Part shown: positions 42,988 to 51,960 of the stretch, piece by piece
Position numbering within the stretch: position 1 is the first letter of the stretch
Layout of the letters: every line of letters begins with the position of its first letter
Source of the DNA: Lachnospiraceae bacterium GAM79
GTDB lineage: Bacteria; Bacillota; Clostridia; Lachnospirales; Lachnospiraceae
DNA: 64,000 nucleotides
NCBI GenBank assembly: GCA_003584705.1
Contig: AP018536.1
Coordinates: 992,001 to 1,056,000, forward strand
Reading direction: 5' to 3'
Program-made: the position numbers and the translations under genes
The notes under the pieces: model-generated
What the model was told of the DNA's origin: nothing
Databases searched by the model: none
The model's input: the letters and a program-made list of their open reading frames with translations, nothing else

Positions 42988-43786
42988 ATTCAAACAAATC
43001 ATTTCCTACACGATCTTAGTGATCGCAAGTTTTCTGTCGGCATTTCCGCTGTATTATATGCTGTGCGGTGCGACCAACCAGAGCATTGATGTGGTAAGAG
43101 GACGTCTGATCCCGGGTACCTATCTGATCGAGAATTTCAAAACCCTGGTTGACATGCAGAATCTGGGACTTGCAATGTTTAACTCCTTCCGTAATGCGAT
43201 CGTGATCACGGTTGTGACACTGCTGATCTGTTCCATTGCCGGTTATGGATTTGAGATCTATCATGATAAGGGCAAGGATATTCTGATGAGTATTCTGTTG
43301 CTGGCAATGATGCTTCCGTTCGTAGCAATCATGATTCCCCTGTTCAAGATGTTTACCTCCTGGAAGTTGGTAAATACCTGGATCGCACTGGCACTGCCAT
43401 CCATCTCGACTCCGTTTATGATCATGCTTTTCCGACAGGCGGCACGTTCTTTCCCTCATGATATTATCGAGGCTGCCAGACTGGAAGGTCTGAGCGAAAT
43501 ACAGATTTTCTTCCGGATGTTCATTCCGGTGATGAAATCTACCTATGGAGCGGCGATGACGGTTACATTTATGAATGCGTGGAACAATTATCTGTGGCCG
43601 ACGATCATTTTACAGGACAGCAAGGCGATCACCATGCCGATGTTAGTAGCCAATCTGAAGAGTGGATACAGTGTGGATTATGGTATGCTGATGCTGGGAG
43701 TATTGATCTGTACACTTCCTACAGCGATCATCTTCCTGTGTTTACAGAAGAGCTTTGCAAATGGAATTACGGGAGCAGTGAAATAA
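42971..43786 (+). CDS. Sugar ABC transporter permease 2 (MalG-like)
   Basis: 271 residues with about six spans. The EAA loop is IIEAARLEGLSEIQIFFRMF near residue 162. It overlaps permease 1 by 17 nt at the start, and its stop overlaps the next ATG (TAATG), so at least three genes are coupled. With permease 1 it forms the channel of the GH112-linked importer. Confidence 0.92.
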   Translation: MTNVTKFKQIISYTILVIASFLSAFPLYYMLCGATNQSIDVVRGRLIPGTYLIENFKTLVDMQNLGLAMFNSFRNAIVITVVTLLICSIAGYGFEIYHDKGKDILMSILLLAMMLPFVAIMIPLFKMFTSWKLVNTWIALALPSISTPFMIMLFRQAARSFPHDIIEAARLEGLSEIQIFFRMFIPVMKSTYGAAMTVTFMNAWNNYLWPTIILQDSKAITMPMLVANLKSGYSVDYGMLMLGVLICTLPTAIIFLCLQKSFANGITGAVK

Positions 43787-44259
43787 TGCAACAGAAAATG
43801 CCAAAACAGGAAACTATGACACAGGCGCATATCAGGAAGGCTCAGGGAGCCTTCCTTTTGGCGCATAGAATGGGGCTGATCGAGGATCCCTCCATGGAGG
43901 GACTAAAGGCCAGACGACAGAAGCACAATGAAGAGCTGCGGAGAATGGAACAGGAAGGACAGCGGTTCTACGGACCGCATTATTTTTCTGCACCGGCGTA
44001 TCTGCAATATGAGCTGACCCGCCTGAAGCTGGATTTTGTGCAGCCGTGTGAGAAGGTCCGGGAAGGTGGTTATTGCCCGGATTTCACGGAGCAGGAGAAA
44101 CGGGATTTTTACGAACAGAACAGAGATCTGTTCGGACGCTATCATGGGGATTATTTTACCTATGAGGAGGTGTCACAGATCATTGAGAAACGGTTACGGG
44201 AGGATGCATATGACAAGCTTATCTGCGACATATTATGTGAGTCAGAGAACAGGCAGTGA
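43786..44259 (+). CDS. Helical protein paired with the beta-helix enzyme (GH136 subunit I-like, tentative)
   Basis: 157 residues, nearly all helical and charged (TQAHIRKAQGAFLLAHRMG, then DFTEQEKRDFYEQNRDLF and VSQIIEKRLREDAYDKL). The C-terminal part resembles the helper region of parvulin-like foldases. In several Lachnospiraceae the GH136 lacto-N-biosidase consists of a helical first subunit and a beta-helix second subunit encoded next to each other. The size, helicity and a 50-nt overlap with the following beta-helix gene fit that plan. The start is the ATG at 43786 that overlaps the permease stop. Recognition is by context, so the call is tentative. Confidence 0.5.
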   Translation: MQQKMPKQETMTQAHIRKAQGAFLLAHRMGLIEDPSMEGLKARRQKHNEELRRMEQEGQRFYGPHYFSAPAYLQYELTRLKLDFVQPCEKVREGGYCPDFTEQEKRDFYEQNRDLFGRYHGDYFTYEEVSQIIEKRLREDAYDKLICDILCESENRQ

Positions 44260-45499
44260 TGAAAATGACGGACGCACATGCAGTACGGCGTTTGCCAGTC
44301 TGTCTGCTGTCAATCGAAGACACCTGCAGCCGGGCGACCGTGTCCTGCTGGAGCGGGGCAGTGTATTTTACGGACAATATCTGCATGTGACAGACAGCGG
44401 TACGAAAGAGGCACCGATCGTGATCGGAGCGTACGGCACAGCAGATGCACCGCCGCGGATCGATGCCTGCGGACAGGGGATCTGGTATCAGGATTATGGG
44501 ACCCCGTTGGATGCACCTACGCATGTGTATCACGGCTATGTATCTTCCGCAGTGCTTTTGTACGATGCAGAGCATATTGTGGTCGAGGATCTGGAGATCA
44601 CGAATGAAGGCAGCATGATCCCGGGAGAGCGTTATAGCTTGGGTGAGAAAATGAACCGTACCGGTGTGGCTGTGGCAGCTAAGGACAAAGGGGTGCGGAG
44701 CGGCATCACACTTAGGAATCTGTGGATCCATGATGTCCATGGGAATGTCTACGATAAACACATGAACAACGGTGGGATCTATATGACGGCGCTCCGTCCG
44801 GAATGTGAGGAACGGACGGGTGTGGCACGGTATCGGGATATCGTTATTGAAGGATGCTTCGTACACCGGGTCAGCCGCTGGGGAATCGCAGCAGGCTATA
44901 CCTATGCCCATGATAAGTTCCGGGGGGCAGAGCTTGAGGAAGCGGTTTTTCTGAACTATGGGCATGAAAATATGCAGATACGGAATAATTATGTAAAAGA
45001 GGCCGGTGGGGATGGGATCACGCCGATGTATGCCCTGCGTCCTCTGGTGGAGCATAATATGGCAGACTCTGTGGCCTGCGAGATCAATGACAGGGTCTAT
45101 TGCGAGCCGGGCGACCGGATGGGAAAAGTGGCAGCCGGGATCTGGCCCTGGAAATGCAAGGAAGCCCTGTTTCGCTATAATGAAGTCACAGACACCAGAC
45201 TCAATCAGGACGGCATGGCATATGATGCGGATTCCGGGGACGGAACGGTGTATGAATCTAATTACAGCAGACAGAATGAGGGCGGCTGTGTGATGTTCTG
45301 TCTGCAGGAGGCGATCCATAATACCTTCCGCAATAATATCAGCTATGATGATCTCGGTGGTACGATCAGCCCGTCAGAGAATCCGGATGCCCTGCTTCAG
45401 GATAATGTATACTATGTGCGCAGGGGCGTTCCCTTTGTACGTAAAAATATGGACGGGGGCAGCTTTACACAGGTGAATGACCGGGTTGTTGAGCTGTAA
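44210..45499 (+). CDS. Parallel beta-helix glycosidase, GH136 lacto-N-biosidase-like
   Basis: 429 residues from the ATG at 44210 (GGGAGGA upstream); earlier in-frame ATGs overlap the preceding gene further without a better site. The opening ATYYVSQRTGSDENDG and PGDRVLLERGSVF is the usual start of right-handed beta-helix carbohydrases, with repeated turns later (IVVEDLEITNEG, ITLRNLWIHDVHG, IVIEGCFVHRVS, MQIRNNYVKEAGGDG). There is no signal peptide, so it acts inside the cell, as in Lachnospiraceae that import lacto-N-tetraose whole. It would release lacto-N-biose for the GH112 enzyme. Other beta-helix families such as GH141 or lyases cannot be excluded. Confidence 0.6.
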   Translation: MTSLSATYYVSQRTGSDENDGRTCSTAFASLSAVNRRHLQPGDRVLLERGSVFYGQYLHVTDSGTKEAPIVIGAYGTADAPPRIDACGQGIWYQDYGTPLDAPTHVYHGYVSSAVLLYDAEHIVVEDLEITNEGSMIPGERYSLGEKMNRTGVAVAAKDKGVRSGITLRNLWIHDVHGNVYDKHMNNGGIYMTALRPECEERTGVARYRDIVIEGCFVHRVSRWGIAAGYTYAHDKFRGAELEEAVFLNYGHENMQIRNNYVKEAGGDGITPMYALRPLVEHNMADSVACEINDRVYCEPGDRMGKVAAGIWPWKCKEALFRYNEVTDTRLNQDGMAYDADSGDGTVYESNYSRQNEGGCVMFCLQEAIHNTFRNNISYDDLGGTISPSENPDALLQDNVYYVRRGVPFVRKNMDGGSFTQVNDRVVEL

Positions 45500-45506
45500 A
45501 ATATGG

Positions 45507-45547
45507 TGCTGAGCCCAGGATGAAAACCTGTGGCTTGGCATTTTTTT
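45507..45547 (+). terminator. Terminator of the GH112 operon
   Basis: TGC..AGCC.AGG (45507-45519) pairs imperfectly with CCT..GGCT..GCA (45527-45540), followed by seven T. Confidence 0.7.
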
Positions 45548-45619
45548 AATGCCTGATATTCTGGCGGCTCTGAAGCCCGCAGCCTGTTTCTATCGTTTTT
45601 ATCGCCTGGGGATAAAGGA

Positions 45620-45648
45620 TTGACTGAGATGAAAAAATACGGTAGAAT
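45620..45648 (+). promoter_or_regulatory. Sigma-A promoter of potABCD
   Basis: TTGACT (45620-45625), 17 nt, TAGAAT (45643-45648), 45 nt before the potA ATG. Confidence 0.6.
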
Positions 45649-45692
45649 CTGTATCAAAAATGATATACGAAAATGAGGAAAGGAGCCGGTGT

Positions 45693-46688
45693 ATGGGCGA
45701 AAGTATATTACAACTGCGGCAGATCCGGAAATCATTTGACAATACAGAAGTATTAAAAGGCATCGATCTGGAGGTGGCACAGGGAGAATTTATTACCCTG
45801 TTGGGAGCTTCCGGCTGCGGCAAGACCACGACGCTGCGTATTATTGCGGGGTTGGAACTGCCGGATGCCGGACAGGTGATCCTGGAAGGACAGGACATTA
45901 CGAACCGTGAGCCGAACAAACGGGATGTCAATACGGTGTTCCAGAATTATGCCCTGTTTCCGCATATGAATGTGTCGGACAACGTAGGATATGGATTGAA
46001 GATCCGCAAAGTTCCGAAGGCAGAGATCGGGAGAAAAGTAGAACAGGCACTTCGTCTGGTCCAGCTGGAAGAGTACGGAAAACGGATGCCGGATCAGCTG
46101 TCCGGCGGACAGAAGCAGCGCATTGCCATTGCCAGAGCGGTGATCAATGAGCCGAAAGTATTGCTGTTAGATGAACCGCTGGGAGCACTGGATCTGAAGC
46201 TGCGCAGACAGATGCAGCTGGAATTGAAACGGCTGCAGAAGCGTCTGGGGATCACTTTTATCTATATCACTCATGATCAGGAAGAGGCTATCAACATGTC
46301 CGACCGCATCGGCGTCATGCATGAAGGCGTGCTGGAACAGTTGGGGACACCCAATGAGGTGTATTATCAGCCGAAGACCAGCTATGTGGCGGATTTCGTG
46401 GGAAATGCGAATATTCTGCATAAAAATGGGGAGACTTTTGCCATCCGCTCGGAAAACATTCTGATGAACGGGGAGGCAGTCTGCACACAGGAGGCTGTGG
46501 TGGTGGAAAAAAGCTTTGCCGGAGGGCAGTTACGCATTTTGTTCCGTCTGCCGGACGGACAGACTCTGACCGCCAGCCGCTATGGAATCGACAATGACTT
46601 ACAGCCGGGACAGAAGGTGCAGATCGGCTGGGATGCGAAAGACGCAGTAAAGGTAATAGATAATGACAAAGACGAAAATCACAAGTAA
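45693..46688 (+). CDS. potA: Spermidine/putrescine ABC transporter ATP-binding protein
   Basis: 331 residues from the ATG at 45693 with AAGGAG upstream. Walker A GASGCGKTT near residue 39, Q-loop QNYALFPHM, signature LSGGQKQRIAIARA near 137, Walker B VLLLDEPLGALD near 157, H-loop THDQEE. The C-terminal part (VADFVGNANILH onward) is the TOBE-type regulatory domain of polyamine ATPases. It powers import of polyamines together with PotB, PotC and PotD encoded next. It overlaps potB by 26 nt. Confidence 0.92.
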   Translation: MGESILQLRQIRKSFDNTEVLKGIDLEVAQGEFITLLGASGCGKTTTLRIIAGLELPDAGQVILEGQDITNREPNKRDVNTVFQNYALFPHMNVSDNVGYGLKIRKVPKAEIGRKVEQALRLVQLEEYGKRMPDQLSGGQKQRIAIARAVINEPKVLLLDEPLGALDLKLRRQMQLELKRLQKRLGITFIYITHDQEEAINMSDRIGVMHEGVLEQLGTPNEVYYQPKTSYVADFVGNANILHKNGETFAIRSENILMNGEAVCTQEAVVVEKSFAGGQLRILFRLPDGQTLTASRYGIDNDLQPGQKVQIGWDAKDAVKVIDNDKDENHK

Positions 46689-47541
46689 CAGCCGCAGGAG
46701 AAGCGGGAATGTCGGACTGATGATCCCTATGTATGTGTTCACGATTCTGTTCGTGGCTCTGCCGATCCTGTATCTGTTCCTTTTGAGCTTTTTACAGAGA
46801 GCACAGGTCTGGGGCGTGGACTTTACATTCACCCTGGACAATTATAAGAGAATATTGGAACCGCTGTATCTGGATACTTTCTGGCAGTCGTTGAAGCTGG
46901 CATTTACCGCCACCTTTTTCGTGGCACTGATCGGGTATCCATACGGTTATTTCATGGCGCAAATGAACGCTGTCTGGAAACGGAGAATGCTGCTGCTCAT
47001 CATGATCCCGTTCTGGACCAGTGCGCTGATCCGCCTCTACGGCTGGATCATTGTCTTCCGCAGCAACGGTGTGCTGGATAAGATCCTGATGGGGCTGCAC
47101 CTGACGAAGCAGCCGTTGAAGCTGCTCTACACCTATCCGGCGGTGGTGGTGGGAATGATCTATTCCCTGCTGCCGTTTATGATCCTGGCGGTGTATTCCA
47201 GTGCGGAGAAGCTGGATGCCTCTCTGGTGGAGGCCTCCAGAGATCTGGGAGCCTCGGCGTGGAAAGCCTTCTGGACCGTCAGCTTCCGGCTGACGCTGCC
47301 GGGACTTTTGTCCGGCGTGGTGCTGTCCTTTATTCCGTCCATGGGACTGTTTTTCATAGCGGATATCCTGGGCGGCAATAAGATCGTGCTGGTGGGCAGT
47401 GTGATTCAGGAACAGATCACCAAGGGACGGAATCAGCCCTTTGCGGCGGCGCTGTCCGCAGTACTGATGGTGCTGACTTCGGTGATGATCCGCCTGTACC
47501 GCAAGATCACCGGAACCTCACAGCTGGAAGGGATGATGTAG
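46663..47541 (+). CDS. potB: Spermidine/putrescine ABC transporter permease PotB
   Basis: 292 residues, about six spans. The EAA loop is LVEASRDLGASAWKAFWTVS near residue 190. The N-terminus is basic (TKTKITSNSRRRSG). It starts inside the end of potA and stops 3 nt before potC. It pairs with PotC to form the membrane channel. Confidence 0.9.
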   Translation: MTKTKITSNSRRRSGNVGLMIPMYVFTILFVALPILYLFLLSFLQRAQVWGVDFTFTLDNYKRILEPLYLDTFWQSLKLAFTATFFVALIGYPYGYFMAQMNAVWKRRMLLLIMIPFWTSALIRLYGWIIVFRSNGVLDKILMGLHLTKQPLKLLYTYPAVVVGMIYSLLPFMILAVYSSAEKLDASLVEASRDLGASAWKAFWTVSFRLTLPGLLSGVVLSFIPSMGLFFIADILGGNKIVLVGSVIQEQITKGRNQPFAAALSAVLMVLTSVMIRLYRKITGTSQLEGMM

Positions 47542-47544
47542 AGT

Positions 47545-48345
47545 ATGAAAAAGAAAAAATGGCCCTTTGTATATGTGGCGGTGATCACAGTGCTGACCTA
47601 TATCCCGATCCTGTTGACGGTGGTGTATTCCTTCAATGCCTCCAAGCTGACTTCCGTGTGGGAAGGCTTTTCCCTGAAATGGTATCGGGAGCTGTTCCGG
47701 GACAGAGATCTGGGGGAAGCACTGATTAACAGCCTGATCCTTGCGGTACTTAGCTGTGCCTTTGCGGTGTTGATCGGCACTTCGGGAGCACTGGGGATGA
47801 GCCGCAGAAAACGGAAACTGGACGATGCCGTGGCCTATGTGTCCACGCTGCCCATCATGATCCCGGAGATCATTCTGGGAATGGTATTTTTATCCGTATT
47901 TTCCCTGATGGGACTGCCCTTTGGCATGGTTACTCTGGTGATCGCCCATACCACGTTCTGTGTGCCCTATATTTTTACCATGGTGCGGGCGAGACTGGTG
48001 GGAATGGACCGGTCTCTGGAAGAGGCGGCGCTGGATCTGGGAGCTACGAAGTGGCAGGTATTTAGGGATGTGATCCTGCCACAGATTCTTCCGGCGATCC
48101 TGTCGGGAGTGCTGCTTGCATTTGCCATGTCATTCGACGATGTGGTGATCAGTATTTTTGTCACTGGACCGAAGGTCAATACCCTGCCGGTGAAGATCTA
48201 CACGAAATTAAAGACCGGTGTGACACCGGAGATCAATGCACTTGCCACGGTCATGCTGTTTGTGATATTGTTGTGTCTGGCGGGGGCGTATGTGCTGGGA
48301 CGTAAGTCGCAGACAGCTGTAGAGAAAGCTGCCGGGGGAAAATGA
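47545..48345 (+). CDS. potC: Spermidine/putrescine ABC transporter permease PotC
   Basis: 266 residues, about six spans, opening KKKKWPFVYVAVITVLTY. The EAA loop is LEEAALDLGATKWQVFRDVI near residue 155, and AFAMSFDDVVISIFVTG near 193 is the usual PotC segment. It follows potB closely and precedes potD by 94 nt. Confidence 0.92.
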   Translation: MKKKKWPFVYVAVITVLTYIPILLTVVYSFNASKLTSVWEGFSLKWYRELFRDRDLGEALINSLILAVLSCAFAVLIGTSGALGMSRRKRKLDDAVAYVSTLPIMIPEIILGMVFLSVFSLMGLPFGMVTLVIAHTTFCVPYIFTMVRARLVGMDRSLEEAALDLGATKWQVFRDVILPQILPAILSGVLLAFAMSFDDVVISIFVTGPKVNTLPVKIYTKLKTGVTPEINALATVMLFVILLCLAGAYVLGRKSQTAVEKAAGGK

Positions 48346-48439
48346 GGAAAGAACGATTCCACAAATGCAATTGCGGATAAGTAACAACATAAAAATATAT
48401 AGCAGATGATGCAGGAGAACTGTATCGAAGGAGGAGATT

Positions 48440-49489
48440 ATGAAGAAAAAGCTGGCAATGCTGTTGGCAGCGACCATGCTGGCCACGTTGTTTACCGGCT
48501 GTGGAGCAGGCGGTAAAGAAGATAAGGGAGAACTGAATCTCTATACCTGGGACGGCATGTTCCCCCAGGAGATTTTAGATGGTTTTGAAAAAGAGACCGG
48601 TATCCGTATCAATTATTCTAATTTTGACTATGATGAGGATATGCTGGCGAAGCTGGAAGAAACCAAGGGCGGTGATTACGATCTGGTCATTGCGGATGAC
48701 TATATCATTGAGCTGGCCATTCAGGAGGGCCTGGCTCAGAAGCTGGATACTTCCAGGATCAGTACTTATGATAACCTGAATCCAGTATTTATGTCTCAGT
48801 TCTATGACCCGAAGAACGAATATACCGTGCCCTACGGAGCGGGCATTCCTCTGATCGTATACGATCCGGGACTGACGGATGTGAAGATCACAGGCTATGA
48901 GGATCTGTGGAATCCGGCACTGGAAAATAACGTGGCACTGACGGCAAACTATCGTGTTATCGACGGCATCACCTTAAAGACCATGGGAGAATCCTTCAAC
49001 ACCGAGGATCTGGATGTGATCCGGGCAGCAGGAGAGAAGCTTCTGAGTCTGGCTCCCAATATCCGTGTGATCAATGACAATAATACGCAGGATTATCTGA
49101 TCAGCGGCGAGGTGGCAACAGCGTTCCTGTATACTTCCCAGGTATCTGCGGCACTGCAGGCGAGACCGGATCTGGAAGTGGTATATCCCAAGGAGGGACT
49201 GGGCTTCGGCATCATGGCCGGATTTATACCTTCCCAGGCACCCAATGCAGATGCGGCTTATGCATTTTTGGACTATATCAACGATCCTGAGAATGCGGCG
49301 AAATGCTATGAGTATATCGGCTACTACTGCACCAACAAAGCTGCGGAAGAGTATATTTCCGACGACATGAAGAAAATGATCGTATTGCCGGAAGATGCAG
49401 CGGAGGGCGAGATCGTGCAGAATATCTCCCAGGAGGCAGAGGATCTGCATGCGGAGATCTGGAATCAGTTCAAGAGTGCATGCAACTAA
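48440..49489 (+). CDS. potD: Spermidine/putrescine-binding lipoprotein PotD
   Basis: 349 residues. Lipobox LFTGC with Cys near residue 22, then a PotD/PotF-type binding domain: LNLYTWDGMFPQEILDGFEK at about 35 (cut), DLVIADDYIIE near 82, and VPYGAGIPLIVYD near 130. Acidic and aromatic residues in these segments would bind the polyamine amines. It is tethered outside the membrane. The GGAGGAG site precedes the ATG. The stop codon lies in the first of several palindromic 15 bp repeats. Confidence 0.92.
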   Translation: MKKKLAMLLAATMLATLFTGCGAGGKEDKGELNLYTWDGMFPQEILDGFEKETGIRINYSNFDYDEDMLAKLEETKGGDYDLVIADDYIIELAIQEGLAQKLDTSRISTYDNLNPVFMSQFYDPKNEYTVPYGAGIPLIVYDPGLTDVKITGYEDLWNPALENNVALTANYRVIDGITLKTMGESFNTEDLDVIRAAGEKLLSLAPNIRVINDNNTQDYLISGEVATAFLYTSQVSAALQARPDLEVVYPKEGLGFGIMAGFIPSQAPNADAAYAFLDYINDPENAAKCYEYIGYYCTNKAAEEYISDDMKKMIVLPEDAAEGEIVQNISQEAEDLHAEIWNQFKSACN

Positions 49490-49520
49490 AGTTGCAGCAA
49501 CTAAAGTTGCAGCAACTAAT
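49482..49520 (+). repeat. Tandem 15 bp palindromic repeats over the potD stop codon
   Basis: GCAACTAAAGTTGC occurs at 49482-49495 and 49497-49510, with a third partial copy GCAACTAAT at 49512. Each unit is a perfect inverted repeat (GCAACT-AA-AGTTGC). The first copy holds the potD TAA stop. Confidence 0.8.
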
Positions 49521-49525
49521 CTTCC

Positions 49526-49683
49526 GTTCAGCCCGCGCCATTCGCAAAGTCGCGTTGACACGCTTTCCGTCACTTCGTGACTACCTTTGCTCATAAACCG
49601 GCGCTCATCTAATGAACATATTCGTTCGAAAAATCATGCAAGCATGATTTTTGCGCTCGGATATGTCCATGGCTGAACTGTTA
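49526..49683. repeat. Structured intergenic element A with GTTCAGCC/GGCTGAAC ends
   Basis: GTTCAGCC (49529-49536 region) and GGCTGAAC (49672-49679 region) bracket a long imperfect hairpin: GAACATAT near 49614 pairs with ATATGTCC near 49661, closing on AAAAATCATGC-AA-GCATGATTTTT, which also can act as the potD terminator. The ending CTGAACTGTTAC is shared with element B at 62233-62404. Confidence 0.6.
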
Positions 49684-49696
49684 CAATAAAAAACGC

Positions 49697-49725
49697 TTGA
49701 CAGATTTGATTTGTGCGAATATTAT
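49697..49725 (+). promoter_or_regulatory. Sigma-A promoter of the T-box/aspS operon
   Basis: TTGACA (49697-49702), 17 nt, TATTAT (49720-49725). Predicted transcript start is near 49732. Confidence 0.7.
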
Positions 49726-49731
49726 AAACCT

Positions 49732-50013
49732 AAGTTGAAAAACTATTTTGTAAATGCTATGAAAGAGACTCTTGCCAAGGGAAACGACAGGAATACAGCG
49801 TCACCGACTGAGAGCGCTGTTTGCGGAAGCTGGCGAAGGGAACACTCCGGAGCAGGTGATCTGAACTGCAGAATATCACATGCAGCTAGGATGACACGTT
49901 GCACGCGTTAAGTGACAAGAGTGGATAGGCAAAGGCGCCTGTCAATTCGGGTGGTACCACGGATTAGATGATTCGTCCCGGGATATGTTTTAACATGTCC
50001 CGGGGCTTTTTGT
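49732..50013 (+). promoter_or_regulatory. T-box riboswitch upstream of aspS-gatCAB
   Basis: The T-box sequence TTCGGGTGGTACCACGG is at 49946-49962. A strong terminator follows: 49977-49989 pairs over 13 bp with 49992-50004, then GGCTTTTT. Upstream, GGAAGCTGGCGAAGG and ACTCCGGAGCAG fit stem I features. Uncharged tRNA would stabilise the antiterminator and allow aspS and gatCAB transcription. I could not settle the specifier codon; GAAC-ACTCC near 49850 is a candidate region, so the tRNA could be Asn or Asp. Confidence 0.92.
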
Positions 50014-50074
50014 ATTCAAAAATAAGCTGTACAGGGAGCGCACATTCGGGACACTATATAACAGGAGGTGCGAT

Positions 50075-51811
50075 ATGTACAGAGATTTAACAATGAAAGA
50101 GATCAGTGAACAGCAGATCGGACAGACTTTGCAGATGGCAGGCTGGGTGGAGAACATCCGTGACCACGGCGGCGTATCCTTTATCGATCTGCGGGATATG
50201 TACGGTGTGTTACAGGTGGTCATCCGTAAGCCGGAGCTATTAAAGGGCATCACCAAGGAAATGTGCCTGTCCATTACCGGTCTTATGGAACACAGGGACG
50301 AAGAGACCTACAACCCGAAGATTCCTTCCGGCACCATCGAACTGGAAGCACACAAGATCGATGTGTTGGGAAGAGTATATAAACAGCTTCCTTTCGAGAT
50401 CCAGACGTCTAAAGAGATCCGGGAAGATGTGAGATTAAAATATCGTTATCTTGACCTTAGAAATGCAAAAGTAAAGGACAACATTGTATTTCGTTCCAAG
50501 GTGATCAGTTATCTGCGTCAGAAGATGACAGACATGGGATTTTTGGAGATCCAGACTCCGATCCTGTGTGCTTCTTCTCCCGAGGGCGCCAGAGACTATA
50601 TTGTTCCCAGCAGAAAATTTAAAGGAAAATTCTATGCGCTGCCTCAGGCACCGCAGCAGTATAAGCAGCTGCTCATGGCTTCCGGCTTCGATAAGTATTT
50701 CCAGATCGCTCCCTGCTTCCGTGATGAGGATGCCAGAGCAGACAGATCTCCCGGAGAGTTCTATCAGCTGGACTTCGAGATGAGCTTCGTGACCCAGGAG
50801 GATGTCTTCAAGGTCGGTGAGGAAGTATTGCATGATACCTTTGAGAAATTTGCTCCCGAAGGCAGCAGGATCACTGAGACACCGTTCCCCATCATCAGTT
50901 ACAAACAGGCCATGCTGGAGTTCGGCTGTGACAAGCCGGATCTGCGCAATCCTTTGAGAATTATGGATGTGACGGAGTTCTTCCAGAGATGTACGTTTAA
51001 ACCTTTTATCGGCAGAACTGTCCGTGCCATCAAAGTACATGCGGAGATGTCCAAAGGCTTCCATGAGAAGCTGTTAAGCTTTGCGACTTCTCTTGGTATG
51101 GGTGGACTTGGTTATCTCGAAGTGGCAGAGGATATGAGCTACAAGGGACCCATCGATAAATTTATTCCCGAAGAGATGAAGGGAGAACTGGCAGAAATGG
51201 CAGGACTTTCTGCCGGAGATACCATCTTCTTTATTGCGGACAAAGAGGATAAGGCGAACTACTATGCCGGTCATATCCGTACTGAGCTGGGCGAGAAGCT
51301 GGATCTGATCGAGAAGAATGCTTACCGTTTCTGCTATGTGAACGATTTCCCGATGTTTGAGCTGGATCCCGAGACGAAGCAGATCGGATTCACCCACAAT
51401 CCGTTCTCTATGCCCCAGGGCGGTCTGGAAGCACTGAACACCATGGATCCGCTGGAGATCCTGGCTTATCAGTACGACATCGTATGCAACGGCGTGGAAC
51501 TGTCCTCCGGTGCAGTACGTAACCATGACATCGAGATCATGAAAAAAGCGTTCGCCATCGCAGGTTATGACGAAGAGACATTAAAGACCAAGTTCGGAGC
51601 ACTGTATCAGGCATTCCAGTTCGGAGCTCCCCCTCATGCGGGAATGGCTCCCGGCGTGGATCGTATGATCATGCTGCTTCGGAACGAGGATAACATCCGT
51701 GAGGTGATCGCTTTCCCCATGAACGGCAATGCACAGGATCTGATGTGCGGGGCTCCCGGCGAAGTGACGGAACAGCAGCTGCGTGAGGTACACATTAAAG
51801 TGAGAGATTAG
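50075..51811 (+). CDS. aspS: Aspartyl-tRNA synthetase
   Basis: 578 residues, the bacterial AspRS length. An N-terminal OB fold (VAGWVENIRDHGGVSFIDLRD-type, residues 23-42) reads the anticodon; class II motif 2 is CFRDEDARADRSPGEFYQLD near residue 213 (cut) and motif 3 is GMAPGVDRMIMLL near 525. The bacterial GAD insert lies between. The GatCAB genes in the same operon and the T-box fit a non-discriminating enzyme that makes Asp-tRNA(Asn) for amidation, but discrimination cannot be judged by eye. AGGAGGTGC precedes the ATG. Confidence 0.95.
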   Translation: MYRDLTMKEISEQQIGQTLQMAGWVENIRDHGGVSFIDLRDMYGVLQVVIRKPELLKGITKEMCLSITGLMEHRDEETYNPKIPSGTIELEAHKIDVLGRVYKQLPFEIQTSKEIREDVRLKYRYLDLRNAKVKDNIVFRSKVISYLRQKMTDMGFLEIQTPILCASSPEGARDYIVPSRKFKGKFYALPQAPQQYKQLLMASGFDKYFQIAPCFRDEDARADRSPGEFYQLDFEMSFVTQEDVFKVGEEVLHDTFEKFAPEGSRITETPFPIISYKQAMLEFGCDKPDLRNPLRIMDVTEFFQRCTFKPFIGRTVRAIKVHAEMSKGFHEKLLSFATSLGMGGLGYLEVAEDMSYKGPIDKFIPEEMKGELAEMAGLSAGDTIFFIADKEDKANYYAGHIRTELGEKLDLIEKNAYRFCYVNDFPMFELDPETKQIGFTHNPFSMPQGGLEALNTMDPLEILAYQYDIVCNGVELSSGAVRNHDIEIMKKAFAIAGYDEETLKTKFGALYQAFQFGAPPHAGMAPGVDRMIMLLRNEDNIREVIAFPMNGNAQDLMCGAPGEVTEQQLREVHIKVRD

Positions 51812-51960
51812 TGCGGAAAGAACTTCTGATCACTCAGAGCAGAGACTCTTTCGTGAAGAAACTCTGATAGTACGTGTCAATTTGTGACTGCACAGGGTGC
51901 TTTGACGCTTCGTGGGAAAGCACCTGCAAACATGCAGAATGGAAAGGAAAAAGGATCAGT
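51812..51960 (+). other. Intergenic hairpins between aspS and gatC
   Basis: CAGGGTGCTTT (51892-51902) pairs with AAAGCACCTG (51918-51927 region) around GACGCTTCGTGGG. A second imperfect hairpin lies at about 51820-51870. Neither has a T-run. No gene is seen in these 149 bp. Confidence 0.45.

Noticed and set aside
49711..49911. 66-residue plus-strand frame
   Set aside because: It lies entirely within the T-box leader and has no ribosome site.
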